Shown here: piece after piece, positions 1-9,081 of the stretch
How the letters are laid out: each line of letters opens with the position of its first letter
Position numbering within the stretch: position 1 is the stretch's first letter
Origin: Clostridia bacterium UC5.1-1D10
GTDB lineage: Bacteria; Bacillota; Clostridia; Lachnospirales; Anaerotignaceae
Direction: 5' to 3'
Assembly: GCA_001304995.1 (NCBI GenBank)
Contig: BBZU01000008.1
Coordinates: forward strand, 55,560 to 119,559
DNA length: 64,000 bases
Program-made: the position numbers and the translations under genes
The notes under the pieces: generated by a model
The model's input: only the letters and a program-made list of their open reading frames with translations
What the model was told of the DNA's origin: nothing
The model's database searches: none

Positions 1-280
1 AGGCACAAATGGGAAAATCTTTTCCTTCCAGCTCCATATAATCCGGCGCAAAACCAATCATGCGCCGCTCACAGTCCTCTGTGCCGCCAAAAGCGACTAC
101 ATTTAAGTCTGAAAGGGAACGGAGTTTTTCCAGAAACTTCCCACTTTTTGCCATGTCTAGGAAATCCGTAAACGCCGATGTATGGCGCTTATAACTGAAA
201 GCAGCCTGATCCAGCACTTTCGCAAACAAAAGTCTTTCCTCAGGCTGTGTCATTCCTTGTAATAACGCTTGTTTATTCAC
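1..280 (-). CDS. ylmH: YlmH-like S4-domain RNA-binding protein, N-terminal part (gene runs off the window)
   Basis: Only the first 93 codons lie in the window; the 3' end is beyond base 1. The start is a GTG at 280, preceded at good spacing by an AGGTGA ribosome binding site. The N-terminal sequence fits the YlmH family, and the gene sits directly after yggT on the same strand, as in the ylmE-sepF-ylmG-ylmH cluster of Firmicutes. YlmH carries a C-terminal S4 RNA-binding domain (outside this window) and is linked to ribosome rescue and cell division. Assignment rests mainly on gene order plus partial sequence. Confidence 0.75.
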   Translation of the reverse strand, partial: MNKQALLQGMTQPEERLLFAKVLDQAAFSYKRHTSAFTDFLDMAKSGKFLEKLRSLSDLNVVAFGGTEDCERRMIGFAPDYMELEGKDFPICA

Positions 281-298
281 ATCCGTCACCTCGTTCCA

Positions 299-588
299 TC
301 AGAACAGAAGCACCAGACCCATCAACAACTGTTTTACCAGTACCATCAGGATCAGTGCGATGATGGGAGAAAAGTCCAGCATCATGCCGCCGCCCAATGG
401 AGATTTTTCCAGCATACTGCGACAAGGCCCCAGAATGGGTTCTGTCAGATTGTAAATGAGGCGTCCCAAAGGATTGCTATATCCAAACATGGGAATCCAG
501 GATAATAAAATCCGAATAAAAATCAGCCATTCAATGACATTGAAAAAACATCAATGGCTTGTATGAACAATGCTTGTAAACTCGTCAA
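299..588 (-). CDS. ylmG: YggT family membrane protein (one frameshift)
   Basis: Small integral membrane protein with two hydrophobic segments, one near the N-terminus around the RILLSWIP motif and one at the C-terminus. The intact frame as given starts only at 490, which would lack the first membrane segment. Reading back, a TTG start at 588 with a GGAAGG ribosome site joins in frame if the run of six A at 543-548 (plus strand) had seven. That gives 96 residues, the usual YggT length. It lies 15 bp after sepF and 18 bp before ylmH in a tight operon. YggT proteins are associated with cell division or membrane organisation; the exact role is unknown. Confidence 0.75.
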
Positions 589-603
589 ATGATTCTTCCT
601 TCC

Positions 604-1128
604 TTATCTGCCACTGCTCATCCAGGGAAGAATGACACCTTTTGTTTTCAGTTCTTCCTTGAAATCGCCGCTGATATCTACATTTTCAGGAGCAATGACA
701 AAAATATTATTTGCTACACGCTGAATAGAACCTTCCAGAGAGTAACAGGTACCACTCAGGAAGTCCATGATTCTCTGTGCAACAGGGTATTCTACTTTTT
801 CCAGATTTACCACAACAGGTTTTTTGGTCTTGATCTGATCACAAATTTCCTGTGCATCCTCATAACATTCCGGTTTGATAATCACTACCTGCATCTGAAC
901 GTTTGTGTTGATGCTGTAAACCTGCGGATTGTTTCTTGTTGTTTTGCGAGGCGCAGATGTGGTGCTGTAATCGGATTCGCGGCTGACGTCACGAAGACCA
1001 TAGCTACTGCTTACAGGAGCTGCCTCTCTGGCAGGAGCTTCATATTCATAATCATCTTCATAGTAATCTTCATCGTCTTCGTATTCACCAAACATCAAAT
1101 CTTTCATTTTATTAATAAACTTTGCCAC
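604..1128 (-). CDS. sepF: Cell division protein SepF
   Basis: Cytoplasmic 174-residue protein that anchors FtsZ to the membrane and supports septum assembly. The N-terminal residues form a short amphipathic helix, followed by a Tyr/Asp/Glu-rich acidic linker at about residues 14-35 and a conserved C-terminal SepF domain from about residue 75 that dimerises and binds the FtsZ tail. Length is typical of clostridial SepF. It is the third gene of the cluster, 30 bp after yggS, with a good AGGAGG-like ribosome site upstream of 1128. The identification is secure from both sequence and neighbours. Confidence 0.93.
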   Translation of the reverse strand: MAKFINKMKDLMFGEYEDDEDYYEDDYEYEAPAREAAPVSSSYGLRDVSRESDYSTTSAPRKTTRNNPQVYSINTNVQMQVVIIKPECYEDAQEICDQIKTKKPVVVNLEKVEYPVAQRIMDFLSGTCYSLEGSIQRVANNIFVIAPENVDISGDFKEELKTKGVILPWMSSGR

Positions 1129-1158
1129 TTTCTTATCCTCCTAGATTTCTTTTCTTGC

Positions 1159-1862
1159 TTAAGCCTTGTTGGGGTAGAATCTTTCGCCAAAAATGCCGGT
1201 ACCCACTCTGACGATGGTCGCACCTTCTTCAATGGCTACTTCATAGTCACCAGTCATCCCCATGGAAAGCATATCCATGTTTATATTATCAATTTTTTTG
1301 CCGTTCATGTCAACCAGTAATTCTCGCATTTTACGGAAATATACCCTATTTTCTTCAGGATTTTCTACAAAAGGCGCAACTGTCATTAACCCTCTGACAC
1401 GAATGTTGGGAAGCTGTGACAGATCGTGCAAAAACGCCTCTACTTCTTCCGGTTTTACGCCAAATTTGCTTTCTTCATCAGCCATATTGACTTCCACCAG
1501 AATATCCATCACAAGATCTTTGGCTGCTGCCCGTTTATTGATCTCTTCTGCCAGACGCAGGCTTTCCACAGAATGAATCATGTCTACCTTGTCAATGATA
1601 TATTTTACCTTATTTGTCTGCAAATGTCCAATTAAATGCCAATGAACGCCAGGGCCCATGGGTTCATATTTTTCCATGATCTCCTGTACTTTATTTTCAC
1701 CCAAAGAAGTCAGTCCGCAGGCAACGGCTTCCTTTATAAGTTCCACAGGTTTTGTCTTGCTGACAGCCAGCAGCAGGACATCTTCCCGTTTTCTGCCTGC
1801 ACGGGCGCAGCGTCAGCCACCCGTTTTTCTACTTCTGCAATATTTTGCTGTATCGTTCCCAT
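1159..1862 (-). CDS. yggS: YggS/YlmE family pyridoxal-phosphate homeostasis protein (one frameshift)
   Basis: Alanine-racemase-like PLP-binding barrel protein, about 234 residues once repaired. The given frame starts at 1746; the true N-terminus (MGTIQQNIAEVEKRV) lies in another frame from an ATG at 1862 that has AAGGAG nine bases upstream. The join is at the GGG run at 1803-1805 (CCC on the coding strand); one extra base restores the family sequence including the PLP-lysine segment around AVSKTKP. The motif GENKVQE, with the family's HLIGHLQTNK, is present. YggS proteins carry PLP and affect vitamin B6 and amino acid balance; they are not known to be enzymes. Confidence 0.88.
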
Positions 1863-1881
1863 TTTGTGCATCTCCTTTTTA

Positions 1882-3583
1882 TCAATAAATGGATTGTCCC
1901 TCTGTAATATTTTTCGCATCAGATACGATGGTATCATACACCTGAAGACCATAACTGCTGTTAGATCTTACGATAGCATATTCCTGATTCTGCTCCAAAA
2001 TTGTGATGGGCACAAATTTTGCCATGGAACTGTTTGCCACATATACACCTGGCATCGTTTCTACTTCCGCCACAGTATACTGTCCAGCGTTTTCTCCTGT
2101 TCCCTGGAGGATCACATCGCCCAGCTTCAATGTCTGGTCTGACTGTGCCAGATATGCATAAGAATCATCGCTGCTGATGATGGTCGTTGCAATGAATTTG
2201 GAATTTTCCCCATTGACCAGCAGAACCCCCTGGTTGCCGCCGCTTTCTGTCAGGCAATCCAAAGGAATTTTCAGCAGAGATTTTTCAACGATAGCATTAT
2301 TGGGAATTTTCAGTCCTTGTACTGTTTCACTTTCCAGACTGAACGAAATGGTACGGCTGTCCATAAATTCATCCATATATGTAAAGCAAGAGAATACAAC
2401 CTTTGTTTCTGTCTCACCCGGTGTGATGGAATGAATGGTTGCGGACACTGCCGTTGTGCTGTCCTCACTAATCAAGTTCAGCTTTTTGGTATCGCCTGCT
2501 TTCCAATCCAGCACTTCATTCGCCGGGAAATTAGATACGATATACCATTGATTGCTTCTGACAATACGGAACAGCGGATCTCCTTCTTTTACGTTATTCA
2601 CTTTGGAAATGTAAGTCATTTTTTCGCTTCCGCTAAGCTGACCAACAGTAATTTCTTCCAAAGCATCCGGTTTCAATGTCTCTTCCAACCCATCATAACT
2701 GAACGCTACAACGCCGCTTTCCGGTGCCGTTACGGAACTCATGCTTTGAGAAAGCTGCTGTTCATAGGAACTGCGTTCTTCACTGAGCTGAGAAAGGCTC
2801 TCAACATCTTCTGACAGCCAGATTTCATTTCTCTGCATCATATAGCTGTCAAGCTGTGTACGCATGGAGTATAAATAGGAAGCGTCTGTTTTCATAGATC
2901 TGCTGCCAAACATTTCCACAGTATTTCCCATATTATTTTCTATGCGTGTAATATCCTCAGAAAATGCCGACAGATCGCTGCGGCTTTTCTGTGTTTCCAG
3001 AATATCTTTGTCAATGGACTGCAATTTCTTTTCCAGCACATCCGTAGAAGCAGTGTCTTTTACCTGACATACCACAGAAGATTTGGAAACATAATCCCCT
3101 TCTGAATACTCATAGAAAGGCGTTCCTGCGCGATCACTCTTGACCACATATTCGTCACGCACAATAATACCCTGTCTGCTTACCGGTGTGTCAATGGTGC
3201 CATAAGTCACCGTTTCTACATTGGTTTCCGGCTTTTTCACCGCCATCATCATCAGCTGCGCTACCAAGTACAGGGCAATGACACCAAAGACAAACAACGG
3301 CAAGATTCGTCCCGCATAATTTCTACGGCGCTTCACAGTTGCTTTGGACGGTTTCTTCGGCTGTGCTGTTTTATGCTGCGCCTTTTTCGGCTGCACAGGT
3401 CTTTGATGCACCCGTGGCGCTGGCTGGGGCTGTGTTCGTCCATAATAACGATTTTCACTTTCCCGCTTCTGCCGGATGCGGTTTAACTCATATACATTAT
3501 CCCTTTGCGCCCTTCCTTGCGGCGGCCCATTGGGACGCTTTTTCTTTTTTCTGGTTTTTATTTCCCGAGGAGCCTCTTTGCAT
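1882..3583 (-). CDS. HlyD-like membrane-anchored periplasmic-adaptor-type protein (one frameshift)
   Basis: Predicted single-pass membrane protein, about 566 residues after repair. A basic, proline-rich cytoplasmic N-terminus is followed by one transmembrane helix, a short beta-rich (biotinyl-lipoyl-like) stretch, a coiled-coil segment rich in Gln, Ser and Leu, and a second beta-rich region, the order seen in HlyD adaptors. The open frame begins at 3411, but an ATG at 3583 with a GGAGG site is in frame if the six-T run at 3545-3550 (plus) had five. In many Clostridia such a gene precedes yggS-sepF. No efflux pump partner is nearby, so a role in export is unproven; a cell-envelope or division role is equally likely. 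Confidence 0.7.
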
Positions 3584-3716
3584 TGGTATCCTCCTTTTTC
3601 TTTTTTACTCTATTGCATCGTTTTATTATAATACATTTTGTCTCTCGGGTAAAGGGCACTGCCTATTTTCTGTCTTTTTATTTTTATAAAAATTCCGCCG
3701 TTTTTCACAAAACCAC

Positions 3717-3746
3717 AAAGGGCAGATGCGTTTACACCTGCCCTTT
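3717..3746 (-). terminator. Rho-independent terminator after htrA
   Basis: Perfect 9-bp inverted repeat AAAGGGCAG...CTGCCCTTT with a 12-base loop, just 28 bp past the htrA stop codon. On the minus strand the stem is followed by a T-rich stretch (TTTGTGGTTTTG). Confidence 0.75.
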
Positions 3747-3774
3747 TATCTATATGAAAAGCCTCGAAAAAGCT

Positions 3775-5332
3775 TTATGCGTTTTTGTCCTGAACGGTCA
3801 GCTGCACATCCATGGCCTTTTCACCATTGCGGATGATATGCACAGAAACTGTCTGGCCAATTTCTGTTTCTTTTACCAGTTCAGATAAGGAGTCCATATC
3901 CATGACTGTTTTTCCATTGAATTCTGTGATGATATCCCCTGCCTGGATACCTGCTTTGGCCGCAGGGCCACCTTCTGTTACTTCTACAATCAGTGCGCCC
4001 ACTGGCAGTTTATACAAAGATGCATTTTCAGAAGTGATACTTGTACCCATGATGCCAATATAAGGTGTTGTTACCGTACCGTCTTCCAGCAGATCCTGTG
4101 CTACGGAAATAACCTCATTGCTTGGAATTGCATAGCCCATACCTTCTGCCATGGAAGAATTATATTTTGCTGTATTGATACCAACTACCTCGCCACGGCT
4201 GTTTACCAGGCACCGCCGCTGTTACCGCTGTTGATGGCAGCACTTGTCTGTATTACATTCAATGTGTTGTTATCCACACTGATGGTCTGATTTTTCACAC
4301 TGACAATACCATCTGTTGCAGAAAGGCCCAAGCCCATGGCATTCCCGATGGCAATGACACTTTCGCCAACTTCCAGACTATCGGAATCACCAAATGTTGC
4401 CACTGTTACTTCATCAATGCCAGCCGCTCTCAGATCATCCCAGGAGATGGTCAGTACAGCCAGATCAGAGTCGCTCTTTGTGCCAACGACTTTCGCCTGC
4501 ACACTAGTTGTATCGTTAATGGTAGCATATACTTCTGTGGCATCTTCAATAACATGGTTATTTGTTACGATAGCGATTTTTTCATCATCGGAATAGAAAA
4601 TAACACCACTTCCGGCGCCTTCGCCTTCATAAGGCACACTAAAAGCACCATAGTAAGAAGTTACACCTTCAATTTTTGTGGTGATGCTGACAACGGAAGG
4701 TTTTACGGCACGCACCACATCAATGGTAGACATACCTGTTCCCGTTGCTGTCTTTTCTACATTCACATTTCCGCTGGATGTCATTGTACTGCCACCTGCA
4801 TTTTGGTAATGCTGTTCTATTACACCATAGCCGGCACCAATACCTGTACCACCAGCCAAGCCAATGATTAAGCAACCTGCGATAAGTTTTGCCCAGCCGC
4901 TGTTTTTCTTCTTGCTGTGTTTTTTCACATGTTCCGCATAGCAATTTTTATTTTTTCCTGTTTTCTGCGTTCTTCTCTAGGGCCAGCTGCATGAACAGAT
5001 TCTTCTGTTCTTTCTTCTCTGACAGATTCCTGATGCGCATTTCCTGCGCTGCCTGTCTTTTCTGCCGCTTCAGATTCAAAGCACATGGGCTGTGCATCTT
5101 CCGGTGTGTAGTCCCGCAGTGTTTCACTGTGATATGTCTGTTGGGGGTGTTCATTTTTTACTTCTTCTGCCTTTGCATCCTCCGCTGTTACATTCTGTTC
5201 CAATTCTCTGGATTCCTGTACATGGGATTCGTTTTCGCTGAATACCTTTTCTTCACGTTCATTTTCACCGTGTCCATGGATAGGCTCCATGTTGTTATCA
5301 TTTTCTCTTTTATCTTCATTTGGATTATACAT
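3775..5332 (-). CDS. htrA: HtrA/DegP-type serine protease with long acidic N-terminus (two frameshifts)
   Basis: Membrane-anchored trypsin-like protease for envelope protein quality control, about 519 residues when two frames are joined. Parts in order: a highly acidic, hydrophilic cytoplasmic region (about residues 1-135), a transmembrane helix after a KKHSKKKNS basic patch, a protease domain with His in TNNHVIEDA, Asp in SDLAVL and Ser in NSGNSGG, and one PDZ domain. The acidic N-terminal piece, which looks like a separate 135-residue protein, joins if the T run at 4951-4956 (plus) had seven bases. The second break is at the GG at 4209-4210, where one more base restores SGGALVNSRG. Long charged N-termini are usual in Lachnospiraceae HtrA. 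Start at 5332 is supported by an AGGAGG site. Confidence 0.88.
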
Positions 5333-5540
5333 ATTTCATTCCTCCTGTTATATCTGAATTGCTTTTTGCTTTCTTTATTTTCTCTGTTGTAATTAGTATA
5401 TTCTACTATTTTGAACAAAATATGAACATGACATAAACAAAGCTTAAACATTTTATGTTCTTTTTTTGCTGAAAAATTCCAAACACTTTCCTTGATAAAA
5501 AAAGAAACCATCGCAAACAATATAAAAAGAGGTGATAAAC

Positions 5541-5714
5541 ATGACAAAAAAGAGATATCAACAACACAAAAAAACACCCAAGGACACGGTTTCCGGCAAT
5601 GATTTATACCAGATCCGCCAAAATGCCCATTATAGTGACAGCGGCAAAGCGGAACCGGACAACAACATCTTTTGGGAAGAACGCAGCAATCCTTTGAGCA
5701 GCAAAGGCAATTAA
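5541..5714 (+). CDS. Small hydrophilic protein of unknown function (57 aa)
   Basis: A 57-residue, strongly hydrophilic, basic-then-acidic protein with no signal peptide or membrane segment. The ATG at 5541 is preceded by AGAGGTGA five bases upstream; a GTG at 5532 also reads in frame but overlaps that site. It is the only plus-strand gene in this area and converges on the downstream metallo-hydrolase gene. The C-terminal ERSNPLSSKGN and many Gln/Asn/Lys residues recall small acid-soluble or spore-associated peptides, but I cannot assign it to a family. The good ribosome site is the main reason to call it real. Confidence 0.55.
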   Translation: MTKKRYQQHKKTPKDTVSGNDLYQIRQNAHYSDSGKAEPDNNIFWEERSNPLSSKGN

Positions 5715-5916
5715 AAAAGCAGGAAAGCAGAATTCCCTTAAGAAAATATTGTTTTTCTTTTCTTGATTTCTTAAGGGGAATTGCTGCGGCTGGCTTCATA
5801 AGAAAACATTACAGATAAAACTTTCGTAAAAATAAGAAAGCTGGAATCCTTTGCATTATAAGGATTTCAGCTTTCTTTGTTTTCTTATGAAGATGCCCTT
5901 AAAGCCCTGCTTTCTT
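5713..5916 (+). repeat. Structured ~200 bp intergenic element, copy A (with bidirectional terminator)
   Basis: Multi-branched inverted-repeat element filling the gap between two convergent genes. Outer stem: AAAGCAGG (5716-5723) with CCTGCTTT (5906-5913). Arm 1 (5727-5787) pairs CCCTTAAGAAA with TTTCTTAAGGGG around a T-rich loop. Arm 2 pairs CTTCATAAGAAAAC (5794-5807) with GTTTTCTTATGAAG (5879-5892), enclosing a further hairpin (5834-5877) built on AAGAAAGCTG and CAGCTTTCTT. The same order of arms recurs at 30204-30411, and a shortened minus-strand relative lies at 20190-20328. Folding predicts a three-way junction; the outer and inner stems with A/T tails would end transcription from both sides. 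Confidence 0.75.
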
Positions 5917-5925
5917 CTATATCTA

Positions 5926-7380
5926 TTATGGCTGACAATTTTCACAGGGACGATATCCCTGAGAAATGGCAGCGTCCCGACTGCTTAAAGACACTTTATT
6001 GCTGTCCTTCATTTGAGAAACGGAGGAACAGGAAGCACGATGAAATACTTTTGAATTTTTATTTCCTACATAAGTCACCGTTGTTTCCGCCACTGGCTTT
6101 GAAGGCTGCTCTGGCTGTGTAACCGGTTTCTGTACAGGGGTTGTCCCTTTGGATTTCGCCCCCACATCAGAAAGTGTCAATTTATCTGTGGTATTAAAAG
6201 AAATCTTCTGTCCATCTGTGGTCATGACAATGTCACCGGAACGGAATGTTCCATAAACATCCGCGCCTGTATTTAGATAAGCAGACAGCGCTTCTTTATG
6301 GGGATGGCCATAAGAATTATCAAGACCTGCGGAAATGACTACATATTCAGGTTTCGTTGCCTGGAGGAACTGACTGCTGACAGAGGTTCTGGAACCATGA
6401 TGCCCTGCTTTCAGCACTTCCACATCGGAAAACAAACCACCGTTAGCATCTGCCACATCCGCAGACAGATCTCCCGTAAACAACACTTCCACATCGCCAT
6501 AGGTGAGCATCGTCACAACACTGTTATCATTAGCGTTATCATAAACAGCTGTAATAGGCAGAAATTCCAGTGTAGCCCCGCTGGGCAGTGTAATATTCTG
6601 TGCCGTTGTATCCACAGCATAATCTGATCCTTCCGCCTGTACTTTATTATGGTAGGTATTATATGTCTTTGTAGTACTGGTTCTGCCATTATCCACCACT
6701 TCTTCTACGGTATACGCGTCAAATACCGCAGGCAGACCGCCAATATGGTCAGCATCTTCATGGCTGGCAACAACCACATCCAAATCACCATCTACATAAT
6801 CAGAAAGATACTGTACTACCTTTCCGCCTTCCGCTGATACACCAGCGTCAATGAGGATTTCAAATTCTCCATCGTTAATGAGTGCCGCATCCCCCTGCCC
6901 CACATCCAGAAAGTGCACTTGAATATCTCCATTTTCTGCTGTTTGTCCACCAGAAGTCACAACAACTGTATTGGTATTTCCATTCCACTGGACTTTGGCA
7001 CCAAAACTTTCCAGCACCACACGAATGGGCAGATATGTCCTGCCATCCTGTATCAATGCAGCAGTATCATTCTCCACCTTTGTCCCGTTTCGATAAATAT
7101 AAGGCTGTCCAATGGGTACTTCTACTGTAATGCCGTCTTTTTGGGCAATTGCCATCTGTTCGGTTCCATCCCAAGAAACTGTGCAACCATACGTTTCCAT
7201 GGTTTGTCTAAAAGGAACTTGTGTTCTTCCTGCATCGTCCACAAAAGGTGTGCCTGCTTCTTTGGTATACGCCACCTGTTTTCCGTTGATTTCAATTTTT
7301 GTGGTTCCATCCGCATTGGTGCAGTTTGGCACAGAAATCAGCAAAGCCGCGATTAGAAGCAGACCAATCTTCTTTTTCAT
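5926..7380 (-). CDS. Secreted metallo-beta-lactamase-fold hydrolase (ComEC C-terminal-like) with stalk and Ada-like zinc domains
   Basis: A 484-residue exported protein: signal peptide at residues 1-24, a copper-amine-oxidase-N-like cell-surface domain (about 28-140, with the VPFRQTMETYGCTVSWDG type motif), a ComEC/Rec2-like MBL domain (about 150-400) and a C-terminal Ada-like metal-binding motif (C..S..C...C..C pattern around the last 45 residues). The MBL signature SHEDADHIGG supplies the metal ligands, and GHHGSR follows. Such proteins are common surface hydrolases in Clostridia; the substrate is unknown, with extracellular DNA or phosphodiesters suggested only by the ComEC relation. Start at 7380 has an AAGGAGGGG site and a good promoter upstream. 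Single-gene transcription unit. Confidence 0.85.
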   Translation of the reverse strand: MKKKIGLLLIAALLISVPNCTNADGTTKIEINGKQVAYTKEAGTPFVDDAGRTQVPFRQTMETYGCTVSWDGTEQMAIAQKDGITVEVPIGQPYIYRNGTKVENDTAALIQDGRTYLPIRVVLESFGAKVQWNGNTNTVVVTSGGQTAENGDIQVHFLDVGQGDAALINDGEFEILIDAGVSAEGGKVVQYLSDYVDGDLDVVVASHEDADHIGGLPAVFDAYTVEEVVDNGRTSTTKTYNTYHNKVQAEGSDYAVDTTAQNITLPSGATLEFLPITAVYDNANDNSVVTMLTYGDVEVLFTGDLSADVADANGGLFSDVEVLKAGHHGSRTSVSSQFLQATKPEYVVISAGLDNSYGHPHKEALSAYLNTGADVYGTFRSGDIVMTTDGQKISFNTTDKLTLSDVGAKSKGTTPVQKPVTQPEQPSKPVAETTVTYVGNKNSKVFHRASCSSVSQMKDSNKVSLSSRDAAISQGYRPCENCQP

Positions 7381-7408
7381 CCTATCCCCTCCTTAGGTGT
7401 TTTGTCAG

Positions 7409-7437
7409 ATTATATCACACTTCGAAATATGCTTCAA
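7409..7437 (-). promoter_or_regulatory. Sigma-A type promoter for the MBL-fold hydrolase
   Basis: On the minus strand TTGAAG, a 17-bp spacer, then TATAAT, 29 bp upstream of the start codon. A second TATAAT-like box lies further upstream near 7483 next to an AACATATGTT palindrome. Confidence 0.7.
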
Positions 7438-7540
7438 TGTACTTTCTGGATTCTCTTCTTTTTTGTGCAAGTGCATTATAAAAACATATGTTCTTTTTGT
7501 TGACTTTGTATATCAGAACATACAATCTGTTTTTTATGTA

Positions 7541-7583
7541 AAAAAAGCTGGAAATTTTTCGATTGCTCAAAAAATTTCCAGCT
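7541..7583 (-). terminator. Terminator after scfB
   Basis: A perfect 14-bp stem (AGCTGGAAATTTTT with its complement) with a 10-base loop, followed on the minus strand by a T run, 17 bp past the scfB stop. Confidence 0.85.
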
Positions 7584-7599
7584 CTATGTTTTCAGAGAA

Positions 7600-8976
7600 T
7601 TATTCCTGTACCTGTTTTGCTACCTGAATCATGATGGCACATTCCATACGTTTGCGGAAGAGCTGACAGCCGTATTCATATACGCCTGCAATATCCCCTG
7701 TTGCATGGTAAGCGTTGGCAGCGCAGCCGCCGGAACAGTACAGTTTTGCCCAGCAGCCTTTGCAGTCAGGACGTGCATAAGCATTGCATTTGCGGAATTT
7801 GTCCTGCACTTCAGGATGGGTAACGCCTTTCCAGATATCACCCAGACTATAAGCAGGATCGCCTACGAACTGATGGCAAGGGAACAGTTCGCCCCAAGGG
7901 GTAACTGCCATATATTCTGTACCGCTGCCGCAGCCAGTTACACGCTTATATACGCAAGGGCCGCCTGTCAAATCGATCATGTAGTGATAGAAAGTGATGG
8001 GCTTGCCTTCTTTTTCTCTGCGGAGCATGTCTTTTGCCAGAATTTCATACTGTTCGAAAAGTACAGGCAAATCTGCTTCTGTCAGTGCGTAAGGTTCCTT
8101 GGGATCACAAACAACAGGTTCCATAGACAGTTCTGTGAAGCCCAGATCCGCCATATGGAAAATATCCTTTGTGAAATCAATGTTGTCATGTGTATAAGTA
8201 CCGCGCACATAGTAACCAGTGTTGTTTCTACTCTGAACGAACTTCTGGAACTTGGGTACGATCACATCATAGCTGCCATGACCGCCAACGGTACGGCGCA
8301 GTTTATCATGGACTTCTTTTCTGCCGTCCAGACTCAGTACCACGTTATGCATTTCTTTGTTTGCAAATTCGATGACATCATCATCAACCAGCAAACCATT
8401 GGTGGTCAGTGTGAAGCGGAAATTTTTGTTGTGCTGTTTTTCCACGCTGCGGGCATAATTTACCAGCTGTTTCACCACATCCCAGTCCATGAGGGGTTCG
8501 CCGCCAAAAAAGTCCACTTCCAGATTTTTTCTGTTACCGGAGTTGGCAATGAGGAAATCCAGTGCCTGTTTCCCAACTTCAAAACTCATGAGAGCACGTT
8601 CCCCCTGATATTTACCCTGACTTGCAAAACAGTAATCACATGTCAGGTTGCAGGTGTGTGCTACATGAAGGCACAGTGCCTTGATGTCGTTGTTTTTCAT
8701 TTTGAAATTTGCCGCAATGTCTGCGTACAGGTCTTCTGTAAAGAGTTTGCCTGTTTTCTTCAGTTCTTCCACCCCTTCCAGAATATCTGCGATTTCTTCA
8801 GCTGTAACTTCCGGATTATCTGCGTATTTTTCCAGAATCGCCTTTGTGATTTCTTCTTTTGTATGTCCTTCATACATACCGATGATGTCGTACGCCACAT
8901 CATCCACAACATGTACGGAACCGCTGTAAACGTCCAGCACGATGTTGTAACCATTTAACTTGTACTGATGAATCAT
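7600..8976 (-). CDS. scfB: SCIFF peptide thioether maturase, radical SAM/SPASM
   Basis: Radical SAM enzyme of 458 residues that forms thioether crosslinks in the SCIFF (six cysteines in forty-five) peptide encoded just upstream. A PqqD-like peptide-recognition region occupies the first ~90 residues. The radical SAM motif CNLTCDYCF is at about residue 110. The C-terminal SPASM domain carries many cysteines, including KGCWAKLYCSGGC, for two auxiliary Fe-S clusters. Start at 8976 has AAAGAGGA upstream. It is separated from scfA by a hairpin that probably lowers its expression relative to the peptide. The pair is nearly universal in Clostridia; the function of the mature product is not known. Confidence 0.95.
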   Translation of the reverse strand: MIHQYKLNGYNIVLDVYSGSVHVVDDVAYDIIGMYEGHTKEEITKAILEKYADNPEVTAEEIADILEGVEELKKTGKLFTEDLYADIAANFKMKNNDIKALCLHVAHTCNLTCDYCFASQGKYQGERALMSFEVGKQALDFLIANSGNRKNLEVDFFGGEPLMDWDVVKQLVNYARSVEKQHNKNFRFTLTTNGLLVDDDVIEFANKEMHNVVLSLDGRKEVHDKLRRTVGGHGSYDVIVPKFQKFVQSRNNTGYYVRGTYTHDNIDFTKDIFHMADLGFTELSMEPVVCDPKEPYALTEADLPVLFEQYEILAKDMLRREKEGKPITFYHYMIDLTGGPCVYKRVTGCGSGTEYMAVTPWGELFPCHQFVGDPAYSLGDIWKGVTHPEVQDKFRKCNAYARPDCKGCWAKLYCSGGCAANAYHATGDIAGVYEYGCQLFRKRMECAIMIQVAKQVQE

Positions 8977-9036
8977 AAAAATCCTCTTTCTATTTTATAT
9001 ACTATTTGATCCGAAGCCATCTTCGGGATTATGCGT

Positions 9037-9069
9037 AAAAAGTCGCCGCCCGAAACGGGCAGCGACTTA
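9037..9069 (-). terminator. Intra-operon attenuating terminator between scfA and scfB
   Basis: GC-rich hairpin: AAGTCGCTGCCCG/CGGGCGGCGACTT followed by TTTTTA on the minus strand. It lies 13 bp past scfA and before scfB, and no separate scfB promoter is obvious, so partial read-through would give much peptide and little enzyme. A second small hairpin (CCGAAG/CTTCGG) follows at 9011-9026. Confidence 0.8.
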
Positions 9070-9081
9070 TCCTGTCGCTTC

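Noticed and set aside
4925..5332. A separate 135-residue acidic protein upstream of htrA
   Set aside because: One missing base in the T run at 4951-4956 joins it in frame to the HtrA membrane helix, and Lachnospiraceae HtrA proteins have such acidic N-termini.
7705..8958. A 417-codon open frame on the plus strand opposite scfB
   Set aside because: Antisense shadow of the radical SAM maturase; no domains or start signals.
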